Part shown: one piece after another, positions 17,651 through 25,790 of the stretch
How positions within the stretch are numbered: the stretch's first letter is position 1
Layout: each line of letters begins with the position of its first letter
Assembly: GCF_035994185.1 (NCBI RefSeq)
Contig: NZ_CP108538.1
Span: 8,311,501-8,375,500, forward strand
Source: Streptomyces sp. NBC_01217
Lineage (GTDB): Bacteria > Actinomycetota > Actinomycetes > Streptomycetales > Streptomycetaceae
Direction of reading: 5' to 3'
Length of the DNA: 64,000 nt
Notes under the pieces: generated by a model
What the model saw: only the letters and a program-made list of their open reading frames with translations
Databases searched by the model: none
What the model was told of the DNA's origin: nothing
Program-made: the position numbers and the translations under genes

Positions 17651-18244
17651 TCAGATCAGGAAGCGCTCCGCCCACAGCCGCAGCATCTCGTCCTCGAACG
17701 CCGGATCCTCGCGCAGCACACTGGTCAGTGCCAGCCCCCGGTGCAGGACCAGCAGCGATTCGCAGAGCATGGCGAAATCCTCGCGCGCGGCGACGTCCGG
17801 CCCGAGGATGCCGGAGATCACGGCGCGCTGAGCCGCGCCCACCTCACGCTCCGCGGGCAGCAGGGCGGCCTTGAGGCCGGGATCGGTGCGGGCCGCCAGC
17901 CACAGCTCCAGGCCCGCGAGGAAGTACGGCCCCGACATCGCGGTCCGCAGCAGCGCGAGCCCGCGCTCCGGGTCCGGGGCGTCCCGGTCCGTCTCGGCGC
18001 GGATGTGCGCCAGGCGCAGCTCGGCGACATGGTGGGTCGCCGCCGCCAGCAGATCGGCCTTGGACGCGAAGTGGTGCAGCAGCGCGCCCCGGGACACCCC
18101 GGCCCGTTCCTGCACGCGCTGCGTGGTCGTACCCGCGAAACCGTGCTCCACCAGGCAGTCGATCGTGGCGTCGAGCAGCCGCTGCCGGGTCTCCTCCCTG
18201 CGCTGCTGCTGGGTGCGTCGGGTGGGCGTCGCGGCGGGGCACAT
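17651..18244 (-). CDS. TetR/AcrR-family repressor
   Basis: A 197-residue protein. The N-terminal helix-turn-helix (TRQRLLDATIDCLVEHGFAGTTTQRVQERAGVSRGALLHHFASKADLLAAA, ~18-68) is classical TetR; the C-terminal ligand domain is unclassified. It is transcribed divergently from the acyl-CoA ligase/crotonase pair, and an inverted repeat lies in the 78-bp gap. It therefore probably represses that pair and itself, with an acyl-CoA or related acid as inducer (inference from context). Confidence 0.88.
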   Translation of the reverse strand: MCPAATPTRRTQQQRREETRQRLLDATIDCLVEHGFAGTTTQRVQERAGVSRGALLHHFASKADLLAAATHHVAELRLAHIRAETDRDAPDPERGLALLRTAMSGPYFLAGLELWLAARTDPGLKAALLPAEREVGAAQRAVISGILGPDVAAREDFAMLCESLLVLHRGLALTSVLREDPAFEDEMLRLWAERFLI

Positions 18245-18279
18245 GGCGCGAGCCTACGACAGGGAAAGTGAACCAACAA

Positions 18280-18297
18280 ACAGTCTGGACGGACTGT
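18280..18297. promoter_or_regulatory. TetR operator candidate
   Basis: ACAGTC-N6-GACTGT is a perfect interrupted palindrome in the short gap between the TetR gene and the divergent acyl-CoA ligase. It sits just before the ATGs of the ligase, where binding would block both promoters. Confidence 0.65.
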
Positions 18298-18322
18298 AAT
18301 GTGCGGGTCTAGGGTCCGGCAC

Positions 18323-19855
18323 ATGCTTGCTGTAGACCTGGTTCGCCGCGGTGCCGCGCGTTTCGCAGGACGCATCGCCGTGCATGTCGAAGACCGTTCC
18401 CTCACCTACGCGGAGGTGGACGAGGCCGCCAACCGCCTCGCCCATGTCCTGGCCGGACTCGGTGTCTCACGGGGAGACCGTGTCGGGCTGCTCCTGGGCA
18501 ACGGGCTGTGGTCCGTCTCGGTCGACTTCGCCTGCCTCAAGGCGGGCGTCGTCCGCGTCCCCCTCAATGGCAGGCTCTCCGCCGCCGAGCACACCCGTAT
18601 GCTCCGGGACACCGGCGTCACCCTGCTGGTGTACGGACCCGAGCTTGCCGGGCGGGCGGTCGAACTGGGCGAGTCCATGGACGGGTTGAGGCTCGCCTGT
18701 CTCGGCGAGTCCCCGCATGCCGACCACCTCGACCTGATGGCCGCGATGCGCACGGCGAGCGCCGCCGACCCGATGCTGCCCGCCGCGCCGGACGACGTCA
18801 TCCTGATCCTCTACACCTCCGGCACCACCGGCACACTCAAGGCGGCCCAGCACACCCAGGCGAGCTACGCCGCGATCACCGCGAACATCCTGTCCAATCT
18901 CGTCTCGCCGGGCCGGGACGACGTGATGCTGCATGCCGCCTCACTCATCCACGCCAGCGGCACCTTCGTCCTGCCGTACTGGGTGCGGGGTGGTGCGGCG
19001 GTCGTCCTCGGCGGCTTCGACCCGGACGAGTATCTCGACGCCGTTTCCCGGTACGGGGTGACCGCCCTCAACCTCGTCCCCACCATGCTCGGCATGCTCT
19101 TCGCCGACGGACGGGCCGAGCGCGCGGACCTGGGCCGGCTCTCCACCGTCGTCTACGGGGCGAGCCCGATGCCGCGCCCGCTCATCGAGCGGGCACTGGA
19201 CGCCTGGGGTCCCAGGTTCGTCCAGTACTTCGGCCAGACCGAGGCGCCGCTGTGCCTCACCGTGCTGGACAAGGACGACCACGCCGAGGGCGGCGCGCTG
19301 CTGGGCGCCGCCGGGCATCCTGCGGTCGACGCGCGGCTCGTCCTCACCGACGAGGGCGGCGCCCCGGTCGCGCCCGGCGAGATCGGCGAGGTGCGCGTCA
19401 AGGCCCCGTTCACCATGGCCGGTTACTACAACGAGCCCGAGCTGACCGCGCGGAGCCTCGGCCCCGACGGCTGGGTCCGCACCCGCGACCTCGCACGCTT
19501 CGACGACCGCGGCTACCTCCACCTCGTCGACCGCAGCAGCGACATGATCATCACGGGTGGCTACAACGTCTACCCGCGTGAGGTCGAGGACGCGCTCGCG
19601 AGCCACCCCGCCGTTGCCCAGTGCGCCGTCGTCGGCGCCCCCGACCCCACGTGGGTCGAGGCCGTCACCGCCTTCGTCACCCTGCGAACGGGGGCGCAGG
19701 CATCCGAAGCCGCTCTGCGCGACCACGTGCGTGCCCGGCTGGCCGGGTACAAGGTCCCGAAGACCGTGCACTTCGTGGACACGATCCCGTACTCCCCGGT
19801 CGGCAAGATCCTCCGCCGGGCCCTGCGCGACCCCCTGTGGGAGGGCGAACGATGA
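18323..19855 (+). CDS. Acyl-CoA synthetase (AMP-forming, ANL superfamily)
   Basis: A 510-residue adenylate-forming ligase from ATG 18323; an ATG at 18299 in frame would overlap the operator region and is less likely. Motifs: A3 LYTSGTTGTLKAAQHT, A5 YFGQTEAP, A7/A8 TRDLARFDDRGYLHLVDRSSDMIITGGYNVYPREVE, and A10 PYSPVGKILRRALR with the catalytic lysine. It activates a carboxylic acid to its CoA thioester. The stop overlaps the start of the crotonase gene (ATGA), so the two are translationally coupled and probably act in sequence on the same acid. Confidence 0.9.
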   Translation: MLAVDLVRRGAARFAGRIAVHVEDRSLTYAEVDEAANRLAHVLAGLGVSRGDRVGLLLGNGLWSVSVDFACLKAGVVRVPLNGRLSAAEHTRMLRDTGVTLLVYGPELAGRAVELGESMDGLRLACLGESPHADHLDLMAAMRTASAADPMLPAAPDDVILILYTSGTTGTLKAAQHTQASYAAITANILSNLVSPGRDDVMLHAASLIHASGTFVLPYWVRGGAAVVLGGFDPDEYLDAVSRYGVTALNLVPTMLGMLFADGRAERADLGRLSTVVYGASPMPRPLIERALDAWGPRFVQYFGQTEAPLCLTVLDKDDHAEGGALLGAAGHPAVDARLVLTDEGGAPVAPGEIGEVRVKAPFTMAGYYNEPELTARSLGPDGWVRTRDLARFDDRGYLHLVDRSSDMIITGGYNVYPREVEDALASHPAVAQCAVVGAPDPTWVEAVTAFVTLRTGAQASEAALRDHVRARLAGYKVPKTVHFVDTIPYSPVGKILRRALRDPLWEGER

Positions 19856-20631
19856 GTGAGAACCCCGCGGTACGGATCGAGCGCGACGGCCCCGTGTTCA
19901 CGGTGGTCCTCAGCCGGCCCGAGGTCCGTAACGCCGTGGACGGCCCGACGGCGGAGCAACTGGCCGATGCCTTCCGTGAGTTCGAGGCCGATCCGGATGC
20001 GGCCGTCGCCGTGCTGTGGGGCGAGGGCGGTACGTTCTGCGCAGGTGCCGACCTGAAGGGCATCGGCACGGAACGCGGCAACAAGGTCCTGGCCGAGGGC
20101 GACGGGCCGATGGGTCCGACCCGTATGCGCCTGAGCAAGCCTGTCATCGCGGCGATCGCCGGGCATGCGGTGGCCGGGGGCCTTGAGCTGGCCCTCTGGT
20201 GTGATCTGCGGGTGGCCGAGGACGACGCGGTGTTCGGGGTGTTCTGCCGCCGCTGGGGCGTGCCGCTGGTGGACGGCGGAACCGTACGGCTGCCGCGCCT
20301 GATCGGGGAGAGCCGGGCCATGGACATGATCCTCACCGGACGCCCCGTCCTGGCCTCGGAGGCGTACACCATGGGTCTCGCCAACCGCATCGTCCCGCCG
20401 GGCGAGGCCCGCCGCGCGGCGGAGCAACTCGCCCGGGAGATCGCCGCGTTCCCCCAACTGTGCCTGCGCCACGACCGGCTCTCGGCGCGCGATCAGCACG
20501 GCCTGAGCGAGCCGGACGCGCTGGCCGCGGAGTACCGGCACGGCCTGGTGCCGCTGTCGGCGGGCGAGACTCAGGCCGGCGCCGACCGTTTCGGAGGAGG
20601 CGCGGGCCGGCACGGGTCCTTCGGCGACTGA
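19852..20631 (+). CDS. Crotonase (enoyl-CoA hydratase/isomerase) family protein
   Basis: A 259-residue crotonase, coupled by ATGA overlap to the acyl-CoA ligase. Oxyanion segments are CAGADLKGIG (~63-72) and HAVAGGLELALWCDL (~105-119), with E112 matching the first catalytic glutamate of enoyl-CoA hydratase (E144 in the rat enzyme). The position of the second glutamate (E164) is a cysteine, C132, in FGVFCRRWGVPLVDGG. It may therefore not be a simple hydratase; isomerase or ring-cleaving activity is possible. Context suggests catabolism of an acid activated by the preceding ligase. Confidence 0.87.
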   Translation: MSENPAVRIERDGPVFTVVLSRPEVRNAVDGPTAEQLADAFREFEADPDAAVAVLWGEGGTFCAGADLKGIGTERGNKVLAEGDGPMGPTRMRLSKPVIAAIAGHAVAGGLELALWCDLRVAEDDAVFGVFCRRWGVPLVDGGTVRLPRLIGESRAMDMILTGRPVLASEAYTMGLANRIVPPGEARRAAEQLAREIAAFPQLCLRHDRLSARDQHGLSEPDALAAEYRHGLVPLSAGETQAGADRFGGGAGRHGSFGD

Positions 20632-20759
20632 GCGGTGAGACGCCCGGCGTCACCGCGATACCGAGTGACCAGCCCCAACGCACAGGTCAGGGCACGGCCG
20701 TAGAAGCCCCCCGCGGAAATTCACCGGACCCCGCATTCAGTGCCAACTACCCTCATCGG

Positions 20760-21806
20760 ATGCCGACGCCTCTGTACCCCGCCAAGCCCCGGCCCGGCGA
20801 TCGGGTTGCCGTGCTGTCCCCCTCCTTGGGCCTCCCCGGCATCCTGCCCCTGCCCCATGAGCTGGGACTGCGCAGACTGCGCGAGGAGTTCGGGCTCGAT
20901 CCGGTGGAGTACCCGACGACTCGGAAGATGGGTTCCACCCCGCAGGAGCGGGCCACCGACATCCACGCCGCCTTCGCCGACCCCGACATCAAGGCCGTGA
21001 TCTCCAGCATCGGCGGCGACGACCAGATCACCGTGCTGCCGCACCTGGACCGCCACCTCCTGCGCGCCAACCCCAAGCCCTTCTTCGGGTACAGCGACTG
21101 CACCAACCTGCTGGTGTTCCTCGACAGCCTGGGCATCGTCGGCTACCACGGCGGAACGGTCATGGTCGAGATGGGGCGCCCAGGCGCGATGCACCCTCTC
21201 ACCGGAGACTCCCTGCGGGCGGCGCTCTTCACCCGCGGCGCCTTCGAGCTCACCCCGTCCAAGGAGACCCACGGCGCCGGTGGCCGGTGGGAGGAGCCCC
21301 GTACCTTCGACGCCGAACCCGAGATGCGGCCCTGTGGCGGCTGGATCTGGCACAACGCCGACGGCCGGAGCGTGAAGGGTGCGAGCTGGGGCGGAAACCT
21401 GGAGAACCTGTCCTGGCTGCTGATGGCCGCCCGTGAGATCCAGCCGGTCGCCGCCTACACGGGCCGGGTGCTCTCCCTGGAAACATCCGAGGAGATGCCG
21501 TCCGCCGACGAGGTCTACCGGATTCTGCGGAACATGGGGGAGCGGGGGCTGCTGCGCCGGTTCCCCGCCCTCCTCATGGGGCGGGCCAGGAACTGGTCCT
21601 TCGACCGGCCGCTCTGCGCCGATGAGGGGGAACGGTATCGCCAGGAGCAACGCAAGGCGGTCCTGAGGGCGTTGAGTGAGTACGCCCCCGAGGCCTTGGC
21701 CGTCTTCGATGTCGACCTCGGCCGCACCGACCCGCAGCAGATCATCCCGTTCGGCGGACACATCGAGGTGGACGGAGTGAGCCGCCGCATCGTCGTGACG
21801 TACTGA
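20760..21806 (+). CDS. S66-family LD-carboxypeptidase (MccF-like)
   Basis: A 348-residue protein from ATG 20760. PGDRVAVLSPSLGLPG is the N-terminal block of S66 peptidases. SIGGDDQITVLPHLD and FFGYSDCTNLLVFL give the nucleophile serine in GYSD; LSLETSEEMPS and IPFGGHIEVDG supply the candidate Glu and His. Relatives cleave murein tetrapeptides or detoxify peptidyl-nucleotide antibiotics of the microcin C7 type; the full length with the insert GGRWEEPRTFDAEPEM is closer to the MccF branch. It stands alone, upstream of the FadR-type regulator. Confidence 0.85.
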   Translation: MPTPLYPAKPRPGDRVAVLSPSLGLPGILPLPHELGLRRLREEFGLDPVEYPTTRKMGSTPQERATDIHAAFADPDIKAVISSIGGDDQITVLPHLDRHLLRANPKPFFGYSDCTNLLVFLDSLGIVGYHGGTVMVEMGRPGAMHPLTGDSLRAALFTRGAFELTPSKETHGAGGRWEEPRTFDAEPEMRPCGGWIWHNADGRSVKGASWGGNLENLSWLLMAAREIQPVAAYTGRVLSLETSEEMPSADEVYRILRNMGERGLLRRFPALLMGRARNWSFDRPLCADEGERYRQEQRKAVLRALSEYAPEALAVFDVDLGRTDPQQIIPFGGHIEVDGVSRRIVVTY

Positions 21807-21829
21807 GCCAGGACGCCCCGCCCGGCCTT

Positions 21830-21840
21830 TGGTCCGACCA
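21830..21840. promoter_or_regulatory. FadR/LldR-type operator upstream of its own regulator
   Basis: TGGTCCGACCA fits the FadR-subfamily consensus TNGTNNNACNA and is a near-perfect palindrome. It is ~80 bp upstream of the GntR-type regulator, suggesting autoregulation. A matching site precedes lutA at 22771. Confidence 0.7.
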
Positions 21841-21922
21841 TACGTGATGTGTGACATAGTTGGAGATCGGGCAGCAGACGCGACGGCAACCGGACGATTC
21901 CGGCCGAGGCAGGGGGTGACGG

Positions 21923-22657
21923 ATGCCTGTCGAGTGGCAACCCGTACGGCAGTCCCGTACGCATGAACTCGTGCTCCAGAGCATCGAGCAGCGGGTGTTC
22001 GCAGGTGAGCTCAGGGCCGGTGACCGGCTGCCGCCGGAGCGCGAGCTGGCGCCGGTTCTCGGGGTCAGCCGGTCCGCGCTGCGTGAGGCCCTCAGGGTGC
22101 TGGAGACCATCGGTGTGCTGGTCGCCCAGCCGGGCCGGGGCCCGGATTCCGGGGCGCGGATCGTACGCAATCCGGACGATGCCCTCGGCCGGTTGCTGCG
22201 ACTGCACTTCGCCCTCGGCAGCTACAGCCTCCACGACGTCCTCGAAGCGCGCGTCGTGCTGGAGCGGTCCAGCTTCGAGGCGGCCGCGCGGCACGCATCG
22301 GCGGAGGATCTCGACGAGGCGGAGACCCTTCTCGTACGGATGGGGGAGCCTGATGTCGAGGCGTCCGAGTTCAATGACCTGGACACCCGGTTTCATGTGC
22401 ACATGGCCCGCAGCTCCGGCAATGAACTGACCTCCACGCTCACCTCCGCCGTGCGCGAGTCGGTGCGCCCGCTGATCCTGCGGGCCCTGGAAGGCGCCGA
22501 GGACTGGCCGGGCACGGCCGCCGCGCTCAACGCGGAACACACCGAACTGCTGCGACTGGTACGCGCGGGCAAGGGCGCGAAGGCCGCCGATCTGGTCGAG
22601 CAGCACATCCGCAGCCTCCACGGCACGCTGGTCGACGAGGGCTCCGACCGGTCGTAA
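21923..22657 (+). CDS. FadR-subfamily GntR regulator of the lactate operon
   Basis: A 244-residue protein. The winged helix-turn-helix (RTHELVLQSIEQRVFAGELRAGDRLPPERELAPVLGVSRSALREALRVLETIGVLV, ~12-65) is GntR type. An all-helical FCD ligand domain follows, with D/H metal-ligand residues in FNDLDTRFHVHMARSSGN and EHTELLRLVRAGKGAKAADLVEQHIRSLH. It sits directly before lutABC on the same strand and identical-type operators precede both. Role as a lactate-responsive repressor (LldR-like) is inference from context. Confidence 0.87.
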   Translation: MPVEWQPVRQSRTHELVLQSIEQRVFAGELRAGDRLPPERELAPVLGVSRSALREALRVLETIGVLVAQPGRGPDSGARIVRNPDDALGRLLRLHFALGSYSLHDVLEARVVLERSSFEAAARHASAEDLDEAETLLVRMGEPDVEASEFNDLDTRFHVHMARSSGNELTSTLTSAVRESVRPLILRALEGAEDWPGTAAALNAEHTELLRLVRAGKGAKAADLVEQHIRSLHGTLVDEGSDRS

Positions 22658-22768
22658 GGGCGGTGGGTGCTGTCGCGGTGACGCTTGCTCGGCGATTGTC
22701 AGGGGCATGGCATTTCGCCCGCGCCACTCGGGAAGCGCGGCAGCCTTCATGTTTCGGACCGAGGCTAG

Positions 22769-22783
22769 TATGGTCTGACCATA
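22769..22783. promoter_or_regulatory. FadR/LldR-type operator of the lut operon
   Basis: TATGGTCTGACCATA is a perfect palindrome around one central base; its core TGGTCTGACCA fits TNGTNNNACNA exactly. It lies 28 bp before the lutA start codon and matches the site before the adjacent FadR-type gene. Confidence 0.78.
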
Positions 22784-22810
22784 AAAATGGAGAAACGATC
22801 GGAGAGACCC

Positions 22811-23578
22811 ATGCGCATCGGACTCTTCGCCACCTGTCTGGGAGACACGCTCTTCCCCGAGGCGGTGAAGTCGACCGCGGTCCTGCTCGCCCGCCTGGGG
22901 CATGACGTGGTGTTCCCGCCGGGGCAGACCTGCTGCGGGCAGATGCACGTCAACACCGGCTATCAGCGCGAACCCGTGCCCCTGGTGCGCAATTTCGCCG
23001 AGCAGTTCGGTGACGCGTCGATCGACGCCGTCGTCATGCCGTCCGGATCGTGCGCGGGCTCGGTGCGCCACCAGCACGAGATCGTGGCCGAGCGGTACGG
23101 GGACGCGGCGCTGCGCGCGGGCGTCGCCACGGTCAAGGCCAAGACGTACGAGCTGTCGGAGTTCCTCGTCGACGTCCTGGACGTCAGCGACGTCGGCGCG
23201 TACTTCCCGCACCGGGTGACATACCACCCCACCTGCCACTCCCTGCGCATGCTCAGGGTCGGCGAGAAGCCCCTGAGGCTGCTCCGTGCCGTCGACTCCA
23301 TCGATCTCGTCGAGCTTCCCGAGGCCGACTCGTGCTGCGGATTCGGCGGCACCTTCGCCGTCAAGAACGCCGAGACGTCGACGGCGATGCTCCAGGACAA
23401 GATGCGCAACATCGCCACCACCGGAGCCGATGTCTGCACCGCGGGCGACTCGTCCTGCCTGATGCACATCGGCGGCGGACTCTCCCGTATCTCCTCGGGC
23501 ACCCGCACCCTGCACCTCGCGCAGATCCTCTCCTCCACCCGCACCTCGCCGTACGTCCCGACGGAGGCCGTCCGATGA
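22811..23578 (+). CDS. lutA: L-lactate oxidation Fe-S subunit LutA
   Basis: A 255-residue protein from ATG 22811 (GGAGAG upstream). Two cysteine-rich CCG domains are present: GQTCCGQMHVNTGYQ (~37-51) and EADSCCGFGGTFAVKN, plus YHPTCHS, the CX(n)CCGXXC pattern of LutA/GlcF/heterodisulfide-reductase subunits. With LutB and LutC it oxidises L-lactate to pyruvate and passes electrons to the respiratory chain. Gene order lutA-lutB-lutC with 4-bp overlaps marks one operon. Confidence 0.93.
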   Translation: MRIGLFATCLGDTLFPEAVKSTAVLLARLGHDVVFPPGQTCCGQMHVNTGYQREPVPLVRNFAEQFGDASIDAVVMPSGSCAGSVRHQHEIVAERYGDAALRAGVATVKAKTYELSEFLVDVLDVSDVGAYFPHRVTYHPTCHSLRMLRVGEKPLRLLRAVDSIDLVELPEADSCCGFGGTFAVKNAETSTAMLQDKMRNIATTGADVCTAGDSSCLMHIGGGLSRISSGTRTLHLAQILSSTRTSPYVPTEAVR

Positions 23579-25116
23579 GCAGCACCTTCCTCGGCATGCC
23601 CGCGACCCCGCCCCGTTCCCCGTACGGAACGGGCAATCTGCGCGGCGACCGGAAGTTCCCCGCGGCCGCCCACGACGAACTGCGCAACGAGCAATTGCGC
23701 CGCAACCTCGGCAGGGCCACCCACACGATCCGCGCCAAACGCCTGAACGTCACCGGTGAACTGCCCGACTGGGAGGAACTGCGCGACGCCGGCTCGGCCA
23801 TCAAGACCGACACCATGAACCGGCTCCCCGAACTCCTGGAACAGCTGGAGCGCAACGTCACCGAGCGCGGCGGCACCGTTCACTGGGCGCGTGACGGAGT
23901 CGAGGCCAACGAGATCGTCGCCCGGCTGGTCAAGGCGACAGGCAGCAGCGACGTCATCAAGGTCAAGTCCATGGCCACCCAGGAGACCGGCCTCAACGAG
24001 CACCTCGAATCGGTCGGCATCACCCCGTACGAGACGGACCTCGCCGAACTGATCGTCCAGCTCGCGCACGACAAGCCGTCGCACATCCTGGTGCCCGCGA
24101 TCCACCGCAACCGCGACGAGATCCGGCAGATCTTCCTCAAGGAGATCCCGGGCGTCGACCCGGGCCTGGACAACGTACCCGCGCATCTGGCCGCCGCGGC
24201 CCGCGCCTATCTGCGCGAGAAGTTCATGACGACCAAGGTGGCGGTCTCCGGCGCCAACTTCGGGATCGCCGAGACCGGCACTCTCGCCGTCGTCGAGTCC
24301 GAGGGCAACGGCCGCATGTGCCTCACGATGCCCGACACGCTGATCACCCTCATGGGCATCGAGAAGGTGCTGCCGCGCTATCAGGACCTTGAAGTGTTCC
24401 TGCAGTTGCTGCCGCGCTCCTCGACCGGCGAGCGGATGAACCCGTACACCTCGATGTGGACCGGGGTGACGCCCGGCGACGGACCGCAGGACTTCCATCT
24501 GATCCTGCTCGACAACGGACGCACCGCCGCGCTCGCCGACCGGATCGGCCGCGAGGCCCTCAACTGCATCCGCTGCTCGGCCTGTCTCAACGTCTGCCCG
24601 GTGTACGAGCGGGCGGGCGGCCATGCCTACGGATCGACGTACCCCGGACCGATCGGCGCCGTCCTCACCCCGCAGCTCGCCGGGATGCACGCGGCCAAGG
24701 ACGACCCCAACAGCTCGCTGCCGTACGCCTCCAGTCTCTGCGGCGCCTGCTTCGACGCCTGCCCGGTCAAGATCGACATTCCGTCGCTGCTGGTCGAGCT
24801 GCGCCACCAGCACACCGAACAGTCCGGTACGACGGCGGAGAAGCTGGCCATGAAGGCCGCGGCCGGCGTCATGAAGCGGCCGAAGCTGTTCACAGCCGCG
24901 CAGAAGGGGGCGGCGCTCGGCCGCGTCATCGCCGGACGGGACGGGAAGATCTCGCATCTGCCGCCGCCCTTCAACGGCTGGAGCGACAGCCGCGACACCG
25001 CCGCCCCGCCGAAGCAGACCTTCCGCTCCTGGCTGGCATCGGCCGAGGGCGCCGCGACGATGCGGGCCGCCGCGGAGGAGTACGACAAGAATCAGCAGAA
25101 GGAGGAGGAGAAGTGA
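23575..25116 (+). CDS. lutB: L-lactate oxidation Fe-S subunit LutB
   Basis: A 513-residue protein, start overlapping the lutA stop (ATGA). The LutB/LUD domain covers ~60-320 (VKSMATQETGLNEHLESVGI, TETDLAELIVQ-like segment, VSGANFGIAETGTLAVVESEGN). Two 4Fe-4S motifs follow, CIRCSACLNVCPVY (~332-345) and CGACFDACPVKIDIP. A DUF3390-like C-terminal helix region is present (TFRSWLASAEGAATMRAAAEEYDKN). It is the electron-transferring core of the lactate-oxidising complex. Confidence 0.94.
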   Translation: MSSTFLGMPATPPRSPYGTGNLRGDRKFPAAAHDELRNEQLRRNLGRATHTIRAKRLNVTGELPDWEELRDAGSAIKTDTMNRLPELLEQLERNVTERGGTVHWARDGVEANEIVARLVKATGSSDVIKVKSMATQETGLNEHLESVGITPYETDLAELIVQLAHDKPSHILVPAIHRNRDEIRQIFLKEIPGVDPGLDNVPAHLAAAARAYLREKFMTTKVAVSGANFGIAETGTLAVVESEGNGRMCLTMPDTLITLMGIEKVLPRYQDLEVFLQLLPRSSTGERMNPYTSMWTGVTPGDGPQDFHLILLDNGRTAALADRIGREALNCIRCSACLNVCPVYERAGGHAYGSTYPGPIGAVLTPQLAGMHAAKDDPNSSLPYASSLCGACFDACPVKIDIPSLLVELRHQHTEQSGTTAEKLAMKAAAGVMKRPKLFTAAQKGAALGRVIAGRDGKISHLPPPFNGWSDSRDTAAPPKQTFRSWLASAEGAATMRAAAEEYDKNQQKEEEK

Positions 25117-25745
25117 CGACCGCTCGCGAAACCGTGCTGGGCAGGGTCAGGGACGCCCTGGCCCTCGCACCCACCCCCGACACGGCCGTTCCGCGTGACT
25201 ACCGCACCGGCCGCACCCTCCCCGACGACGAGCGCCTCGCTCTCTTCACCGACCGGCTCATCGACTACAAGGCCCGTGTGCACACCTGCACCGCCGACCG
25301 CACGGCACAGACCGTTGCCGAGGTCCTGCGGGAGCACGGGGCACAGCGAATCGGTGTGCCGGCCGGACTCGATACGGCCTGGCTCACCGCGTACGACGGC
25401 GAGATCCAGCCGGACTCCGCCGCCATCCCGGCTCCCCGGCTCGATGCCCTGGACGGGGTCGTCACCGCCTCGGCCGTCAGCTGCGCCGAGACGGGCACGA
25501 TCTTCCTGGACGGCTCGCCCGACCAGGGGAGGCGGGCGCTGTCCCTCGTCCCCGATCTGCATGTGTGTGTCGTCGATCTGTCGACGGTCGAGGCCGGGGT
25601 TCCGGAGGCGGTGGCCCGGCTGGTGCCCCAGCGGCCGACGACCCTGATCAGCGGTCCCTCGGCCACCTCCGACATCGAGCTGGAACGGGTGGAGGGCGTG
25701 CACGGTCCGCGCACGCTGGTGGTGGTGATCCGGACGGACGTGTAG
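25113..25745 (+). CDS. lutC: L-lactate oxidation subunit LutC
   Basis: A 210-residue LUD-domain protein starting at GTG 25113, overlapping the lutB stop, with GGAGGAGGAG as ribosome site. DGVVTASAVSCAETGTIFLDGSPDQGRRALSLVPDLHVCVV and SGPSATSDIELERVEGVHGPRTLVVVI are the conserved LutC blocks. It completes the LutABC complex and is followed at once by a strong terminator. Confidence 0.93.
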   Translation: MTTARETVLGRVRDALALAPTPDTAVPRDYRTGRTLPDDERLALFTDRLIDYKARVHTCTADRTAQTVAEVLREHGAQRIGVPAGLDTAWLTAYDGEIQPDSAAIPAPRLDALDGVVTASAVSCAETGTIFLDGSPDQGRRALSLVPDLHVCVVDLSTVEAGVPEAVARLVPQRPTTLISGPSATSDIELERVEGVHGPRTLVVVIRTDV

Positions 25746-25754
25746 GGGAACGGA

Positions 25755-25786
25755 CGGGGTGTGCGGCCCCCCGGCCGCACACCCCG
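25755..25786. terminator. Terminator between lutC and the convergent DUF2264 gene
   Basis: A 14-bp perfect stem (CGGGGTGTGCGGCC with its complement) and a CCCC loop, 9 bp after lutC and 4 bp before the end of the opposite-strand gene, so it can act in both directions. Confidence 0.87.
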
Positions 25787-25790
25787 GCGC

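Noticed and set aside
18299..18322. Upstream ATG 18299 as start of the acyl-CoA ligase
   Set aside because: It abuts the TetR palindrome and adds a non-conserved peptide (MCGSRVRH); ATG 18323 fits the family start better.
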